DNA of 64,000 nucleotides from contig JASKMD010000008.1 in the NCBI GenBank assembly GCA_030144725.1, positions 4,125,697 through 4,189,696 of the forward strand, written 5' to 3'. Below are positions 32,701 to 44,242 of this stretch, one piece after another. How positions within the stretch are numbered: the stretch's first letter is position 1; the number at the start of each line of letters is the position of its first letter. A program made the translations under genes and the position numbers. The notes beneath the pieces are model-generated. The model searched no databases. It was not told where the DNA came from and worked only from the letters and a program-made list of their open reading frames with translations. Source of the DNA: Haematococcus lacustris (lineage: Eukaryota; Chlorophyta; Chlorophyceae; Chlamydomonadales; Haematococcaceae).

Positions 32701-34242
32701 AGCCATGGCCTTGGCTGTCAACCGCTTTGTGGCAGTCTCACACCTGCCCCGGGAACACAGCCCAAACAGCAGCCGCCTCTACCCTAGCAAGGCCATCTGC
32801 GTGATGCCCCGGGGGGAGGGAGGGGTGGGGCTTCCCGACCTGGGGGTCACCAGCACGGCCATGCTGGGGAAGATGCTGGCCCAGCTCTGGTCGCCCCGGG
32901 TTCGTCCCTAGCAGCCTCTGACCCACAGCCTGCTGGCAGACCCCTCCCACGGCCTCAGCACGTGGGTCATCACCGACCCCACCGCGACCCCCTCGCGAGG
33001 CATCAGCCCGCGGTTGCAAGCTCACGTGGCGGCCCTGGCTGAGCTCAAGCTGTTCCGTGCGGTGCCCCCGGCTAGCCAGTCCTTCTTTTCGGTGGCTGAT
33101 GGGGCCCTGAGGGAGCTGGAGGTCAAGTGGGAGGCCAGCGCGCAGCAGATGGCAGGCCAGGGGGCAGCGGGGGAGCGGGACCAGCAGGGCAGGGATGTGG
33201 AGGAGCGGCTCCCCGAGGAGGTGCAGAGCAGCCAACCGCCTCGCTGGCTTGACACCTCCGCCGGGGCGCACCAGCGACCCTCGCCGCAGATGTGGGCGGC
33301 CTAGCAGGCTGAGCGGCAGCTGGAGGCCCAGCAACGGCGTGGGGGCAGGCAGCCAGTTGCTCAGCCCGCACCCCAGGCCGACACCGTGGACCAGCTGGTT
33401 GTGGGAGTTTAGGCGGGCCATCCGTGTGCGAAGGTGTGGAAGGAGCTGCTAGACCCCACCCTCGCTCGGGAGCACGTCATCGTGGCCTGGCGGGTGCTTC
33501 ACGCCAGCCTCATGGTCGGGGCCTTGTGGGGTGACATCCTCAAGGGGGCGGCTGCCCCGGGCTCGTCCGTCTGCCACTTCTGCCAGCCGGGGCACCTGGA
33601 GACTCTAACACACGCCTTCCTGACCTGCCCCGCCGTGGTCCCAGCCTGGGAGTGGGTGCTGGACGTGTACGGCCGCCTCACATGCACCCGCCCCCCCTCA
33701 GGCGACGCCATGCTGCTCCTCAATGGGCGCCCCACCCGCGGCGAGGCCCCCCTCTTCCAGCCCCCTGACAGCCTGCTGTGGCTCCGTCTGCCTACCTGGG
33801 CGCAGTGTGGCGCCTCCGCAGCTAAGGAGCCGCTACAGCCCTGCAACCACAGCAGGTGGCGAGGCGGGTCGTGGAGGAGGTCATCTCCACCCTCACCACG
33901 GCCGTCAAGCGTGACTGGCATCGGGTTGGGAGGGACATCCGCGTGGGCTTCTGCGGCGCTGTGCCCTCCACCTGGTTCAAGGGAAAGGACCCGGAGCTGG
34001 ACGCTGCCCACTTCGACCAGTTGTGGCCCGAGGCGTCGGGGGGCTGGTTTGCCAAGCAGCCCAGGAGGGAGCGGAGGGGAGGGCAGGAGGGGGCAGAGGG
34101 GAGGGTTGGGGCAGGAGGAGTGGAGGAGGGAAGGGCAGCAGGGAGGCGTAGGCATGGGGAGGGCAGGGCGCAGGGGGGGGGGGAGCTAGTGGTTCGCCTC
34201 TCCTTGCAGTGGCCCGTCCCCTTCCCCGTCGAGCCAGCCTGA
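29790..34242 (+). pseudogene. LINE ORF2, copy A: endonuclease and reverse transcriptase, frameshifted
   Basis: The first 600-odd codons (29790 to about 31650) are intact. They encode an AP-type endonuclease with LNVQGL, PQECHR, GGDFNCIL, RLDRWYI and TDHRP motifs, then the start of the reverse transcriptase (GLDGLPMEVYDRL, GYRPITLLK). One extra C near 31650 (GGACCCTGCTGG against GGACCTGCTGG in other copies) shifts the frame. RT continues as LLLDLAGAYDNVS (motif A) and SGLLQGS (motif B), a second shift near 31970, then KEYADDLTIVV (motif C, YADD at 32121-32132). Beyond are breaks shared with other copies, plus TAG at about 32910 and 33411. A zinc-knuckle-like CHFCQPGHLETLTHAFLTC lies near 33570-33625. 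Confidence 0.85.
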
Positions 34243-35474
34243 GCTGCAGGGTTGCTGGTGCGGGCTTAAGGCGTTCCGTGGGTGGGGTAGGCTAGTCTTC
34301 GGGGGGTTGTCTGGATGCCGGGGGCCAGAGCCAGGTTGTACACATACTGCCTCCTGCGACCCCGAGCTGTTGACCTCCTGCTGGCTGCTTGCGCCCTTGT
34401 CGTTCCCGCCGCTTCCCATCCCACGCTGGGTCTCTGATCCTAAGCCTGCTGTGGGTGCACCCGGAGGGCGTGGCATTGAGGGTACTGGCGAGCAAGAGCC
34501 TGAGGTTGAGCCACCCTCCCCGTGTGCACAAGCGCAGTGGCCAGTGCAGCCAACGTTGGATGAGCCTGCGGTCCTGCCCAGCTGCCCCGGAGCCAGGACG
34601 GGCCCCGACAAGGCTCATGCGGTCGCGTACAGCCCGCCACCGCCACCGCCCCACGTGCCACTCACGCACCTCCAGCCGCCGCAGCCCAGCTCTCCTGTCC
34701 CCCACTGTCCCGGCATGCAAGAAGGGGGGGGGGGGGGGATGTTGCACGCTGGTAGCACCAACATCCCTGCATGGCAATACTCAGAGGGACTGTTGGACAG
34801 CTGGCCCACAGCGGGAGCCCACGCCCTGCAGCGGAGCTCGTGCACGGCACAACTGAGCAGGTGGTAGGGCGTTACCGCCACTCCCCACCCTGCAGTAGCC
34901 CGCTGCTGCCGGTGCCGGGGCGGGAGCGATGGTTGGGGCGGAGCTGCTGTGTAGACTAGACTGCCAGACCTGGTTAGCTGGCCCGGGTGGAGGGCACATG
35001 CCTTGCTCCTAGCCCTTCTCACTCAGCTGCGCCATCCAGGGTGCATGCCAGGGGCCAGAGCCAGGTTGTACACATACTACCTCCTGCGACCCCGAGCTTT
35101 TGACCTCCAACTGGCTGCTTGCGCCCTTGTCGTTCCCGCCGCTTCCCATCCCACGCTGGGTCTATGCTCCTAAGCCTGCTGTGGGTGCACCCGGGGGGCG
35201 TGGCATTGAGGGTACTGGCGAGTTCTCCGCCGCTAGCAGGGCCCTCCGAGCCGGTAGGAGCACCCTTGTCCCTCAGCCGGAGCTGCTATCAGCTCTCCTC
35301 CCCTCCCCCTCAGCCTCACCCGCTTCTACCCAAGACTAGGCCTCTCGGCCCGACTGCGGAGGGTCAGAGTCGCTGGACGGCAGGGCTATCACAGCTAGTC
35401 AGCCCCAGGCTGCCGCCACACCTCACCAACGCACCTCAGCAGGGGGTGGCTCGGCTGGCACAGAGGGGGCGAGG

Positions 35475-37118
35475 TTGGTGCCTGTAGCGCAGCAGCAACA
35501 GCAACAGCAGCAGCAGCGGTCTGGGTCTGGGTCTGGGGCTGGGTCTGGGGCTGGGGCTGGGGCTGGGGCTGGGGCTGGGGCTGGGGCTGGGGCTGGGGCT
35601 GGGGCTGGGGCTGGGGCTGGGGCTGGGGCTGGGGCTGGGGCTGGGGCTGGGGCTGGGGCTGGGGCTGGGGCTGGGGCTGGGGCTGGGGCTGGGGCTGGGG
35701 CTGGGGCTGGGGCTGGGGCTGGGGCTGGGGCTGGGGCTGGGGCTGGGGCTGGGGCTGGGGCTGGGGCTGGGGCTGGGGCTGGGGCTGGGGCTGGGGCTGG
35801 GGCTGGGGCTGGGGCTGGGGCTGGGGCTGGGGCTGGGGCTGGGGCTGGGGCTGGGGCTGGGGCTGGGGCTGGGGCTGGGGCTGGGGCTGGGGCTGGGGCT
35901 GGGGCTGGGGCTGGGGCTGGGGCTGGGGCTGGGGCTGGGGCTGGGGCTGGGGCTGGGGCTGGGGCTGGGGCTGGGGCTGGGGCTGGGGCTGGGGCTGGGG
36001 CTGGGGCTGGGGCTGGGGCTGGGGCTGGGGCTGGGGCTGGGGCCGTGCCTTCTCCGATGGTTTTGGATCGCCCATGCCTTACCCGACCCGTGCCTTCTAT
36101 CCTCTTTTCAACGCCCACCACCTTCCAGCCCAGCGCCCAGGGGGCTTTTGTGTCCCGAGCGCATGCGCCTTGCTCTGTCCTACCCCGAGGGGTGCATCTC
36201 CCCCACATCCCTCTTCCCCCCCAGCAACTCTCTGCCCCCCTGGACCCCCCTTGGGCCGCCCCTCCCCCCCTTGTTATACCTCCCGCTGTCCATCCCGTGC
36301 CTCTTGAGGGGTCTGTTGCCACTGGCTCCCTTGCCGGTATTCCCCCATCAGCCTCTCCGCGCTCCCCGGGGCACTTGGGGTTGCTGGGCAAGGCCCTCTT
36401 TAAGGGCGCGGTGCTGGCCTCCAAGGGCAAGCTCGCTGCCCGTAAGCTGAGAGATGCCACAGCTAGGGGCCTAGCCGCGGCCGGGCAGTGGGTGGGTGGG
36501 GAACCTTCCGCCAGCTCTCCCTCCCTTGACCCCATGGACGCCGAGGCAGCGGCCCCCACCGCCTCTTGCCGCACGGAGGTCACGGGGCCTGGCGCAGTTG
36601 CCCATCTCCCAGCCCAGGAGCTTGGTCCCTCCACCGGGCTGGGCACCCGGCTCGGCACGGTGCGGGTTGGGCCCGGTGAGCTGCAGGGTAGTCAGCCTCC
36701 CCGCTGGCTTGACACCGCCGCGAGGGCACCTCCGCGCCCCTCCCCGGATGACAGGAGGGCTAGGCGGGAGAAGCGGCAGCGGGTGGCTCAGTGTAGGTCG
36801 AGGCGAGGCAACACGCAGCCAGCTACCCAGCCAGCCAGAGTGGGGCCTAGCCGGCGCCGGTATGGCATTCCCTCTTCCGGCTCCAGCTCTGAGGAGTGGG
36901 AGGCACGGCGTGCAGGGCACCAGCAAGCTGGCAGGCAGCGTGCTGCGCAGCTTGGCCATGGGTCCCCACACGTGCGCCGCTACGGGTTGCTCAGCCCCTC
37001 TGCTAGCCTGGCCAGCTCGCTGGGGGCCTCCTGTGATAGCCCTGTAGTTGAGTCAGCAGGGCCCCGGGAGGGGAGGTTGAGGGTGCCTAAGCGGCAGCAG
37101 CCCGAGCAGGCAGCTTAG
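35475..37118 (+). pseudogene. LINE ORF1, copy B, premature stop
   Basis: Same layout as copy A's ORF1 but with a much longer Gly-Ala tract (about 35537-36043). The first ATG is at 36057. A CAG to TAG change at 37116-37118 ends the frame 76 codons early. Otherwise almost identical to copy A. Confidence 0.85.
35537..36043 (+). repeat. (GGGGCT)n, about 84 units
   Basis: The same hexanucleotide array as in copy A, expanded about 2.5-fold. Only the first few units deviate (GGGTCT). Flanks on both sides are identical to copy A, so the length difference is by slippage or unequal exchange. Confidence 0.95.
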
Positions 37119-37351
37119 CCTGGGGAGGAGGTCGAGCAGCTCGGTCCTCTGCCCCTGCGGCCCCCGCTGGCCATCTATTCCCGTGAGCCTCGGGTCCGCC
37201 TGCGCCGCCCGGGGGCCAAGTTGGCCTGCATTGAGGCCACTCCAGCCCCTATCCCCGGCCCACTCCCTTTGCCCGGTCCGCCTCCCCTTCCCAGCCCACC
37301 CACCCTCCTCTACACACGCGTAGCCCGCGCGGGGGCAAGCCAGGACTAGCC

Positions 37352-40300
37352 ATGCAGCGCCCAGGTGTGGCCGCCAGATTCTTGGCAGTCACCCTCAACG
37401 TGCAGGGCCTTGCTCAGCCGCACAAACTGCAGGCCCTGCTTGACTGGGCCGCTGACAACCCGGCGCAAGTGGTGTTCCTCCAAGAGTGCCATAGGGCGGA
37501 GAGCGTGTGGCAGTGGGCAGAAGCCCACTCGGGGGCCAAGCCCGCCTGGCGGGGGCAGTGGTTTTACACCCCTGGCACCGGCAGCTCCCAAGGCTGTCTG
37601 GTGTTGGTCAAGCCCTCCACCATCCTCCAGGGGTGCACCCAGGTGCAGCTGCAGGCAGAGGGGGCCCAGGGGCGGGTGCTGCGGGTAGACGGGGAGCTCG
37701 CAGGCAGGCCGGTGTCCCTTGTGTGCGTGGACGCCCCGGCGCAGCAGGCAGAGCGGCCAGCGTTCTACGTAGAGTGCCTCCCCGCTTGCCTCCCGCCAGC
37801 CGCCGACCGCCGCCTCCTCCTCATGGGGGGCGACTTCAACTGCATCTTAGACCCCGTGGACAGAGTGGGCATCCCGCAGGGCTCGCAGCATGGGGAGGCC
37901 TGGGTGGGCAGCCGGGGCCAGGGGGCGGAGCAGCTACGGCAGCTGGTGGGTGAGCGCGATCTGGTGGACCCGTGGCGCCATCTGCACCCCTCCAAGAGAG
38001 ACCTCACCCACTTCAGCGAGCGTTGGCAGACGGGTGTGCGCCTTGACCGATGGTACATCTCGGAGGAGCTGGTGCAGTGGCAGATGGACAGCGCCATCCA
38101 AGGGGTGCTGCCAGTGCCCACCGACCACCGGCCCTTGTCAGTGGCAGTGTGCCCCCCCGACCTGCCTCTCACCGTCCCCGCTCCCTGGCAGCTGCACCCC
38201 GCCCACCTCGACAACCCTGATCTGCTGGACTGCCTCAAGGACTTCCTACAGGCGGAGGCACGTCACCACGAGGCTGCGAGTCAGCTGGGGTTGCCTAGGG
38301 ATGGGCACAGGGCCAGGTGGGCCCGCATCAAGCAGGGCCTGGCCATGCGTGCCCAGCACTTCCTGCGGGCTTAGCGCCGCGCGCAGCGTGACCTGCAGCA
38401 GCGCAGGGAGAAGGCGGCAGCAGTGGCCAGGGCTCACCTCGTGCGGCAGCTGGTGCGGGTGGAGCGAGAGGGGGAGGCTGAGGTGCAGGCGGCGCAGCAC
38501 CTGGGAGAGGCCGCAGCCCTGGTGGGTGTGGGGGCGAGGGAGCAGGGGGCCCAGCAATCCCTGCTGGCCAGCGCAGTCCTCGACCAGTACTACGGCGACC
38601 GCTCCTCCTTCTACTTCTACCATCGCGACCAGCCCGCGCACACCCCCACCCTCATCTCCTCTCTCCAGCTCCCCGGCCAGCCAGGTCAGCCAGCAGACCT
38701 TACCACGCCGGCCGGGGTGAAGGCAGCGTGCAAGGCATTCCAGCAGCACTACTCAGCTGCCGAGCCCACCAGTGTCTACGCAGCCAAGCCGGTGGACACA
38801 GCTGCGCGCGCCACGCTGCTGGGCAGCCTCACCTCCCACCTCACCCCCACCCAGGCCAGGGCTGCCGAGGGCCCCGATGGCAGCCCTATGCTGTCAGAGG
38901 AGGAGCTGGGCCGGGCTCTGCAGGGCTGCGCGCACAGCAAGGCCCCGGGGCTAGATGGACTGCCCATGGAGGTCTACACTCCTACAACTTAGTCCCTGCG
39001 TTTGTCCCTGCGTTCTACCGACCTTGTCCGATCGGGCTGAAGTTTTGATAGATGGTAGTTTGCAGAAACAATATTTTGATAAAATCAAAGGCGGCTGCGC
39101 TGTGGCCCTGGGGCGTAGGTGCAGGGATAAGTGCAGGGATAGGTTGCGGGCCACAGCGCAACAGCTTTTCAAATTTTCCAAATACTTTTCTCCCCATCAC
39201 GCTCCAGAAAGAAAGAAAGAAAGAAAGAAAACTACTCCGGTACAAACCGGCGTGCATTAAGGGAGGAGCTTCCGCCTGTGGCGCGGCCTGCTCCCACCTC
39301 CAAACGTTGGACACAGGCTGGACATGTCCCCACCAAGCTGCCCTAGCTGTAGCCACAGACCACAGCTAGCACCCAAGGCAAACAAAGAGGCATGAGAGGA
39401 GCAAAGACTAGTGCACTCGGCAGCTGGCCTTATCTCTTCTCCTCGTTGACGAGAGCAATTCCAGCCTTGTCCGCCGGATGTCGCACTAAAAGCTGAAGTT
39501 CAGGCTCCAAAAGTCCAAACTTCAGCTGTCAGCAAACGTCCCGCGTTGAGGTAGCTCTGCTCCCTCCTTGACGACGCCAGCAACTCCACAACAGCTCGGT
39601 GACCCGCAGCGGTCGTGTGCGGCACCCGGACCTCATTTGTATTCCGCTGGACAAAGCGGTGCCCGTTCAAGCCTGGGAAGGCTGTCCCGTTGCATCCCGA
39701 TTTATATACCGCTGGGTGCGGTGGTGAGGTAGCTTAGCCAATCCGTGCGACCGAAGTCAACGCGGATTGTTACCAGGGCCACCGCGTGGAGGTGCCTCAC
39801 CGCCAGCCCCCCATCACGCTCCTCAACTGCGACGTGCGCCTGGTGGCCAGGGCAGTGGAGGACCGGCTGCAGCTGCCCTTGGACCTGCTGGTGTCCCCCT
39901 CTCAGTCCGCCTTTATCCTGGGCAGGGACATCAGCGACAGCGTGCAGTTCCACCTAGGCCTGCTGGAGTACCTGCAGCAGCGGGGCAGCCCAGCCTGGCT
40001 GTTGTTGCTGGACCTGGCGGGGGCCTATGACAACGTGTCCTGGGGCTTGCTCCAGGACACGATGGAGGCCATGGGGTTCTGCCGGGAGGGGCATGTGCGC
40101 TGGGCTCAGCTGCTGCACCGGGGGGCCACGAGCCAGGTGTTGGTCAACGGCCACCTCACCGACAGCTTCCCCCTTGCGTCGGGGCTGCTGCAGGGCAGCG
40201 GGGCGTCCCCGCTCTACTGGTGCATCGTGCTCCAGCCGCTGGTCAGCTACCTCAGCTCGCTCCAGCTGGCAGGCCGCATCAGCACCCCCACCATCCCCTC

Positions 40301-42485
40301 CAGCCCTCTGGCCATGCACAGGGCCGCCCTGACCCCCGCGCTCCCCTCCAAGGAGTATGCGGACGACCTCACCATCGTGGTGCTCGATCGGGTCAGAGAC
40401 GGGAAGGTGGTAGTGGAGGCCCTGGGCCTGTTCCGCACCGCTGGGGGCCTGCGCTGAGCGTGAGCAAGAGCTCAGCCTTGCCGTGCGGCCAGCCAGAGCA
40501 TCGGCCGGGTAACCAGGAGGGCTCGGACCCCGAGGGGGCGGGGAGGGGAGGAAGGGGGGGTGACGGGGGGGGAGGGGGCGGGCAGGGGCAGGTGGGCGAG
40601 CAGGGGCTAGGGGGTGGGCCGGGGGAAGGTGGCGGGCAAGGGCAGCAGCAGGGCGGGCGGGAGCAGGGTGGGGAGCAGGAGCCGGAGGTGGTCATCCCAG
40701 CTGTCCGAGCGGGGGTGCCAGTGCGCCACCTAGGGGTCCCTCTTGGGGCGGCCTCCTACGCTGCCACCAGCGAGGCCGCCTTCGGGGGGGCGGCCGCGGC
40801 CATGATGGCAGCCTCCCCTCCTTGGCGGCCCCAAGGCCTCAACCTCCTGGGGCGGGTGCAGGTGGCACAGCAGTGCCTGGCCTCCAAGTCCATTAACCAA
40901 ATGGCTTTCGTACAACCCTCCGCTCCTCTGGCGCAAGCCATGGCCTTGGCTGTCAACCGCTTTGTGGCAGCCTCAGACCTGCCCAAGGAACGCAGCCCCA
41001 ACAGCAGCCGCCTCTACCCTAGCAAGGCCATCTGCGTGATGCCCCGCGGGGAGGGAGGGGTGGGGCTTCCCGACCTGGGGGTCACCAGCACGGCCATGCT
41101 GGGGAAGATGCTGGCCCAGCTCTGGTCGCCCCGGGTTCGTCCCTGGCAGCCTCTGACCCACAGCCTGCTGGCAGACCCCTCCCACGGCCTCAGCACGTGG
41201 GTCATCACCGACCCCACCGCACCCCCCTCGCGAGGCATCAGCCCGCGGTTGCAAGCTCACGTGGCGGCCCTGGCTGAGCTCAAGCTGTTCCGTGCGGTGC
41301 CCCCGGCTAGCCAGTCCTTCTTCTCGGTGGCTGATGGGGCCCTGAGGGAGCTGGAGCTCAAGTGGGAGGCCAGCGCGCAGCAGATGGCAGGCCAGGGGGC
41401 AGCGGGGGAGCGGGAGCAGCAGGGCAGGGATGTGGAGGAGTGGCTCCCCGAGGAGGTGCAGAGCAGCCAATTGCCTCGTTGGCTTGACACCTCCGCCGGG
41501 GCGCACCAGCGACCCTCGCCGCAGATGTGGGCGGCCTAGCAGGCTGAGCGGCAGCTGGAGGCCCAGCAGCGGCGTGGGGGCAGGCAGCCAGTTGCTCAGC
41601 CCGCCTCCCGGGCTGACACCGTGGACCAGCTGGCTGTGGGTGTTCAGGCGGGCCAGCCGTGTGCGAAGGTGTGGAAGGAGCTGCTAGACCCCACCCTCGC
41701 TCGGGAGCACGTCATCGTGGCCTGGCGGGTGCTTCACGCCAGCCTCATGGTCGGGGCCTTGTGGGGTCACATCCTCAAGGGGCCGGCTGCCCCGGGCTCG
41801 TCCGTCTGCCGCTTCTGCCAGCCGGGGCACTTGGAGACTCTAACCCACGCCTTCCTGACCTGCCCCGCCGTGGTCCCAGCCTGAGAGTGGGTGCTGGACG
41901 TGTACGGCCGCCTCACATGCACCCGCCCCCCCTCAGGCGACGCCATGCTGCTCCTCAATGGGCGCCCCACCCGCGGCGTGGTTCCCCCTCTTCCAGCCCC
42001 CTGACAGCCTGCTGTGGCTCCGTCTGCGCGTGGCCTACCTGGGCGCAGTGTGGCGCCTCCGCAGCTAAGGAGCCGCTACAGCCCTGCAGCCACAGCAGGT
42101 GGCGAGGCGGGTCGTGGAGGAGGTCATCTCCACCCTCACCACGGCCGTCAAGCGTGACTGGCATCGGGTTGGGAGGGACATCCGCGTGGGCCTCTGCGGC
42201 GCTGTGCCCTCCACCTGGTTCAAGGGAAAGGACCCGGAGCTGGACGCTGCCCACTTCGACCAGCTGTGGCCCGAGGCGTCGGGGGCCTGGTTTGCCAAGC
42301 AGCCTAGGAGGGAGCGCGGAGGGGAGGGCTGGAGGGGGCAGAGGGGAGTTGGGGCAGGAGGAGTGGAGGAGGGAAGGGCAGCAGGGAGGCCAAGGCATGG
42401 GGAGGGCAGGGCGCAGGGGGGGGGGGAGCTAGTGGTTCGCCTCTCCTTGCAGTGGCCCGTCCCCTTCCCCGTCGAGCCAGCCTGA
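37352..42485 (+). pseudogene. LINE ORF2, copy B: endonuclease intact, RT interrupted
   Basis: Endonuclease domain is intact (LNVQGL, LQECHR, GGDFNCIL, RLDRWYI, TDHRP). It stops at TAG 38372-38374 where copy A has CAG. The frame resumes through AQQSLLASAVLDQYYGD to MEVYT, where a foreign segment (38977-39805) removes the GYRP block. RT motifs A, B (SGLLQGSGASPLYW) and C (YADD 40356-40367) then follow in one frame to the shared break at GGLR (40457). C-terminal parts run to 41539 and 42485, with shared stops and a private TGA in VPA*EWV near 41882. The knuckle CRFCQPGHLETLTHAFLTC is present. Confidence 0.85.
38977..39805. mobile_element. Foreign segment in LINE copy B, beginning with a CACTCCTACAA terminus
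   Basis: LINE sequence stops after GGAGGTCTA and restarts at CCCCATCACGCTCCTCAA, with about 160 bp of LINE lost. The left 200 bp match the fold-back element at 46293-46607 (CACTCCTACAA, GTCCCTGCGT, CCGATCGGGCTGAAGTTTTG, a GCTGTGGCCC central hairpin). There is no matching right terminus. A (GAAA)n run follows near 39212, then unrelated sequence to 39805. Probably a truncated element plus filler from break repair; CCCCATCACGCTCC occurs both at 39192 and at the right junction, a possible microhomology. Confidence 0.6.
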
Positions 42486-44242
42486 GCTGCAGGGTTGCTG
42501 GTGCGGGCTTAAGGCGTTCCGTGGGTGGGGTAGGCTAGTCTTCGGGGGGTTGTCTGGGTGTCATGGGACCGGGGGCTTAGGTGGTCTTGGTTTGAGCGTT
42601 GGGGGTAGGGTTCTCGGTTTCAAGTCGAGGAGCGGGGCTTAGGATCGTGTGGGTAGTTTTGGGGGAGGGTATGGGGAGGGTCTGTGGAGGTGAGCTAGGG
42701 TGGACGGCGTTGGTGTGGGGGAGTGTCTTAACGTTGTCCTAGGGAGGGGGTTACTTGGGTTGTGTGGACCTTTGCATGGGGGGTGTGGACCTTTGCTTGG
42801 GGTGTGTGGACCGCTGTGTTTGGGTGGGGTGCTTGGGGTTCGTGTATGGGGGAACCTTGTTGTGTAGTAATCTTCTCTTTTCTTCTTTTCTTTAGTCTCA
42901 CTCTCTCTTGTAATGCTCCTCCTTGAAAAAGAAATTACTACCTCCTGCGACCCCGAGCTGTTGATCTCCAGCTGGCTGCTTGCGCCCTTGTCGTTCCCGC
43001 CGCTTCCTATCCCACGCTGGGTCTATGCTCCTAAGCCTGCTGTGGGTGCACCCGGGGGGCGTGGCATTGAGGGTACTGGCGAGCAAGAGCCTGAGGTTGA
43101 GCCACCCTCCCCGTGTGCACAAGCGCAGTGGCCAGTGCAGCCAACGTTGGATGAGCCTGCGGTCCAGCCCAGCTGCCCCGGAGCCAGGACGGGCCCCGAC
43201 AAGGCTCATGCGGTCGCGTACAGCCCGCCACCGCCACCGCCCCACGTGCCACTGACGCACCTCCAGCCGCCGCAGCCCAGCTCTCCTGTCCCCCACTGTC
43301 CCGGCATGCAAGAAGGGGGGGGGGGGGGGGGATGTTGCACGCTGGTAGCACCAACATCCCTGCATGGCAATACTCAGAGGGACTGTTGGACAGCTGGCCC
43401 ACAGCGGGAGCCCACGCCCTGCAGCGGAGCTCGTGCACGGCACAACTGAGCAGGTGGTAGGGCGTTACTGCCACTCCCCACCCTGCGGTAGCCCGCTGCT
43501 GCCGGTGCCGGGGCGGGAGCGATGGCTGGGGCGGAGCTGCTGTGTAGACTAGACTGCCAGACCTGGTTAGCTGGCCCGGGTGGAGGGCACAGGCCTTGCT
43601 CCTAGCCCTGCTCACTCAGCTGCGCCACCCAGGGTGCATGCCAGGGGCCAGAGCCAGGTTGTACACATACTACCTCCTGCGACCCCGAGCTGTTGACCTC
43701 CAGCTGGCTGCTTGCGCCCTTGTCGTTCCCGCCGCTTCCCATCCCACGCTGGGTCTATGCTCCTAAGCCTGCTGTGGGTGCACCCGGGGGGCGTGCTGCC
43801 TGAGGGTTGGGCCAGGGGTGGGGTTTGTGATGCGGCGCACCCCCCTGCTCCAGCCCTCCCACTGGGTGGGCCCCAACGGCCGCCTCTACCCCCTAGACCC
43901 CACAAGGCAGGGGCCCCTAGGGGCTTTCTGGGCGGAGGGAGGGGCGGCCTGGGAGCCAGCTGCGGTGGCCCGGCTCAACAAGCCCAGCTACAGGCTGACT
44001 CCGGAGGAGCGAGCCACCCACCTCCGCCCTCTACCCGCCCAGCATCACGTGGCGCAGGAGCAAGCTCAAGGGCAGGAGCAAGCAGGAGCCGGTGCGGTTG
44101 GCAGGGGAGGGGGGCGGGCAAGGGGGCGGGGCGGGGGCAGGGGGCGAGGGCGTGAAGGAGGTGGAGGGCGTAGGGGAGCAGGAGGCGGGGCGGGAGGGCA
44201 AGCTGCCGACCCAGCTGACGAGGGGCCTGGCACCTGGCCTAA

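Larger units (their letters stand above)
27083..34314 (+). mobile_element. LINE copy A (most complete; 3' end truncated)
   Basis: Starts within the first 5' monomer, has a second partial monomer from about 27733, then ORF1 (28168-29787) and ORF2 from 29790. The 3' part runs to TTCGGGGGGTTGTCTGG at 34314, where it meets copy B's 5' monomer. It lacks the last ~450 bp and A-rich tail seen in copies B and C, so the A/B junction probably arose by recombination and not by insertion of A after B. Confidence 0.85.
34315..42935 (+). mobile_element. LINE copy B (full length, interrupted)
   Basis: Complete 5' monomer (34315-35039), second partial monomer, ORF1, ORF2, and a complete 3' region from 42486 ending TGCTCCTCCTTGAAAAAGAA at about 42931. 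About 160 bp of the RT region are replaced by unrelated sequence at 38977-39805. This copy defines the family's 3' end. Confidence 0.88.

Noticed and set aside
35395..36658. Minus-strand Pro-Gln and Pro-Ala frames opposite LINE ORF1
   Set aside because: They are the complement of the (GGGGCT)n tract; the flanking parts show no domain and the plus strand carries the ORF1/ORF2 gene order.
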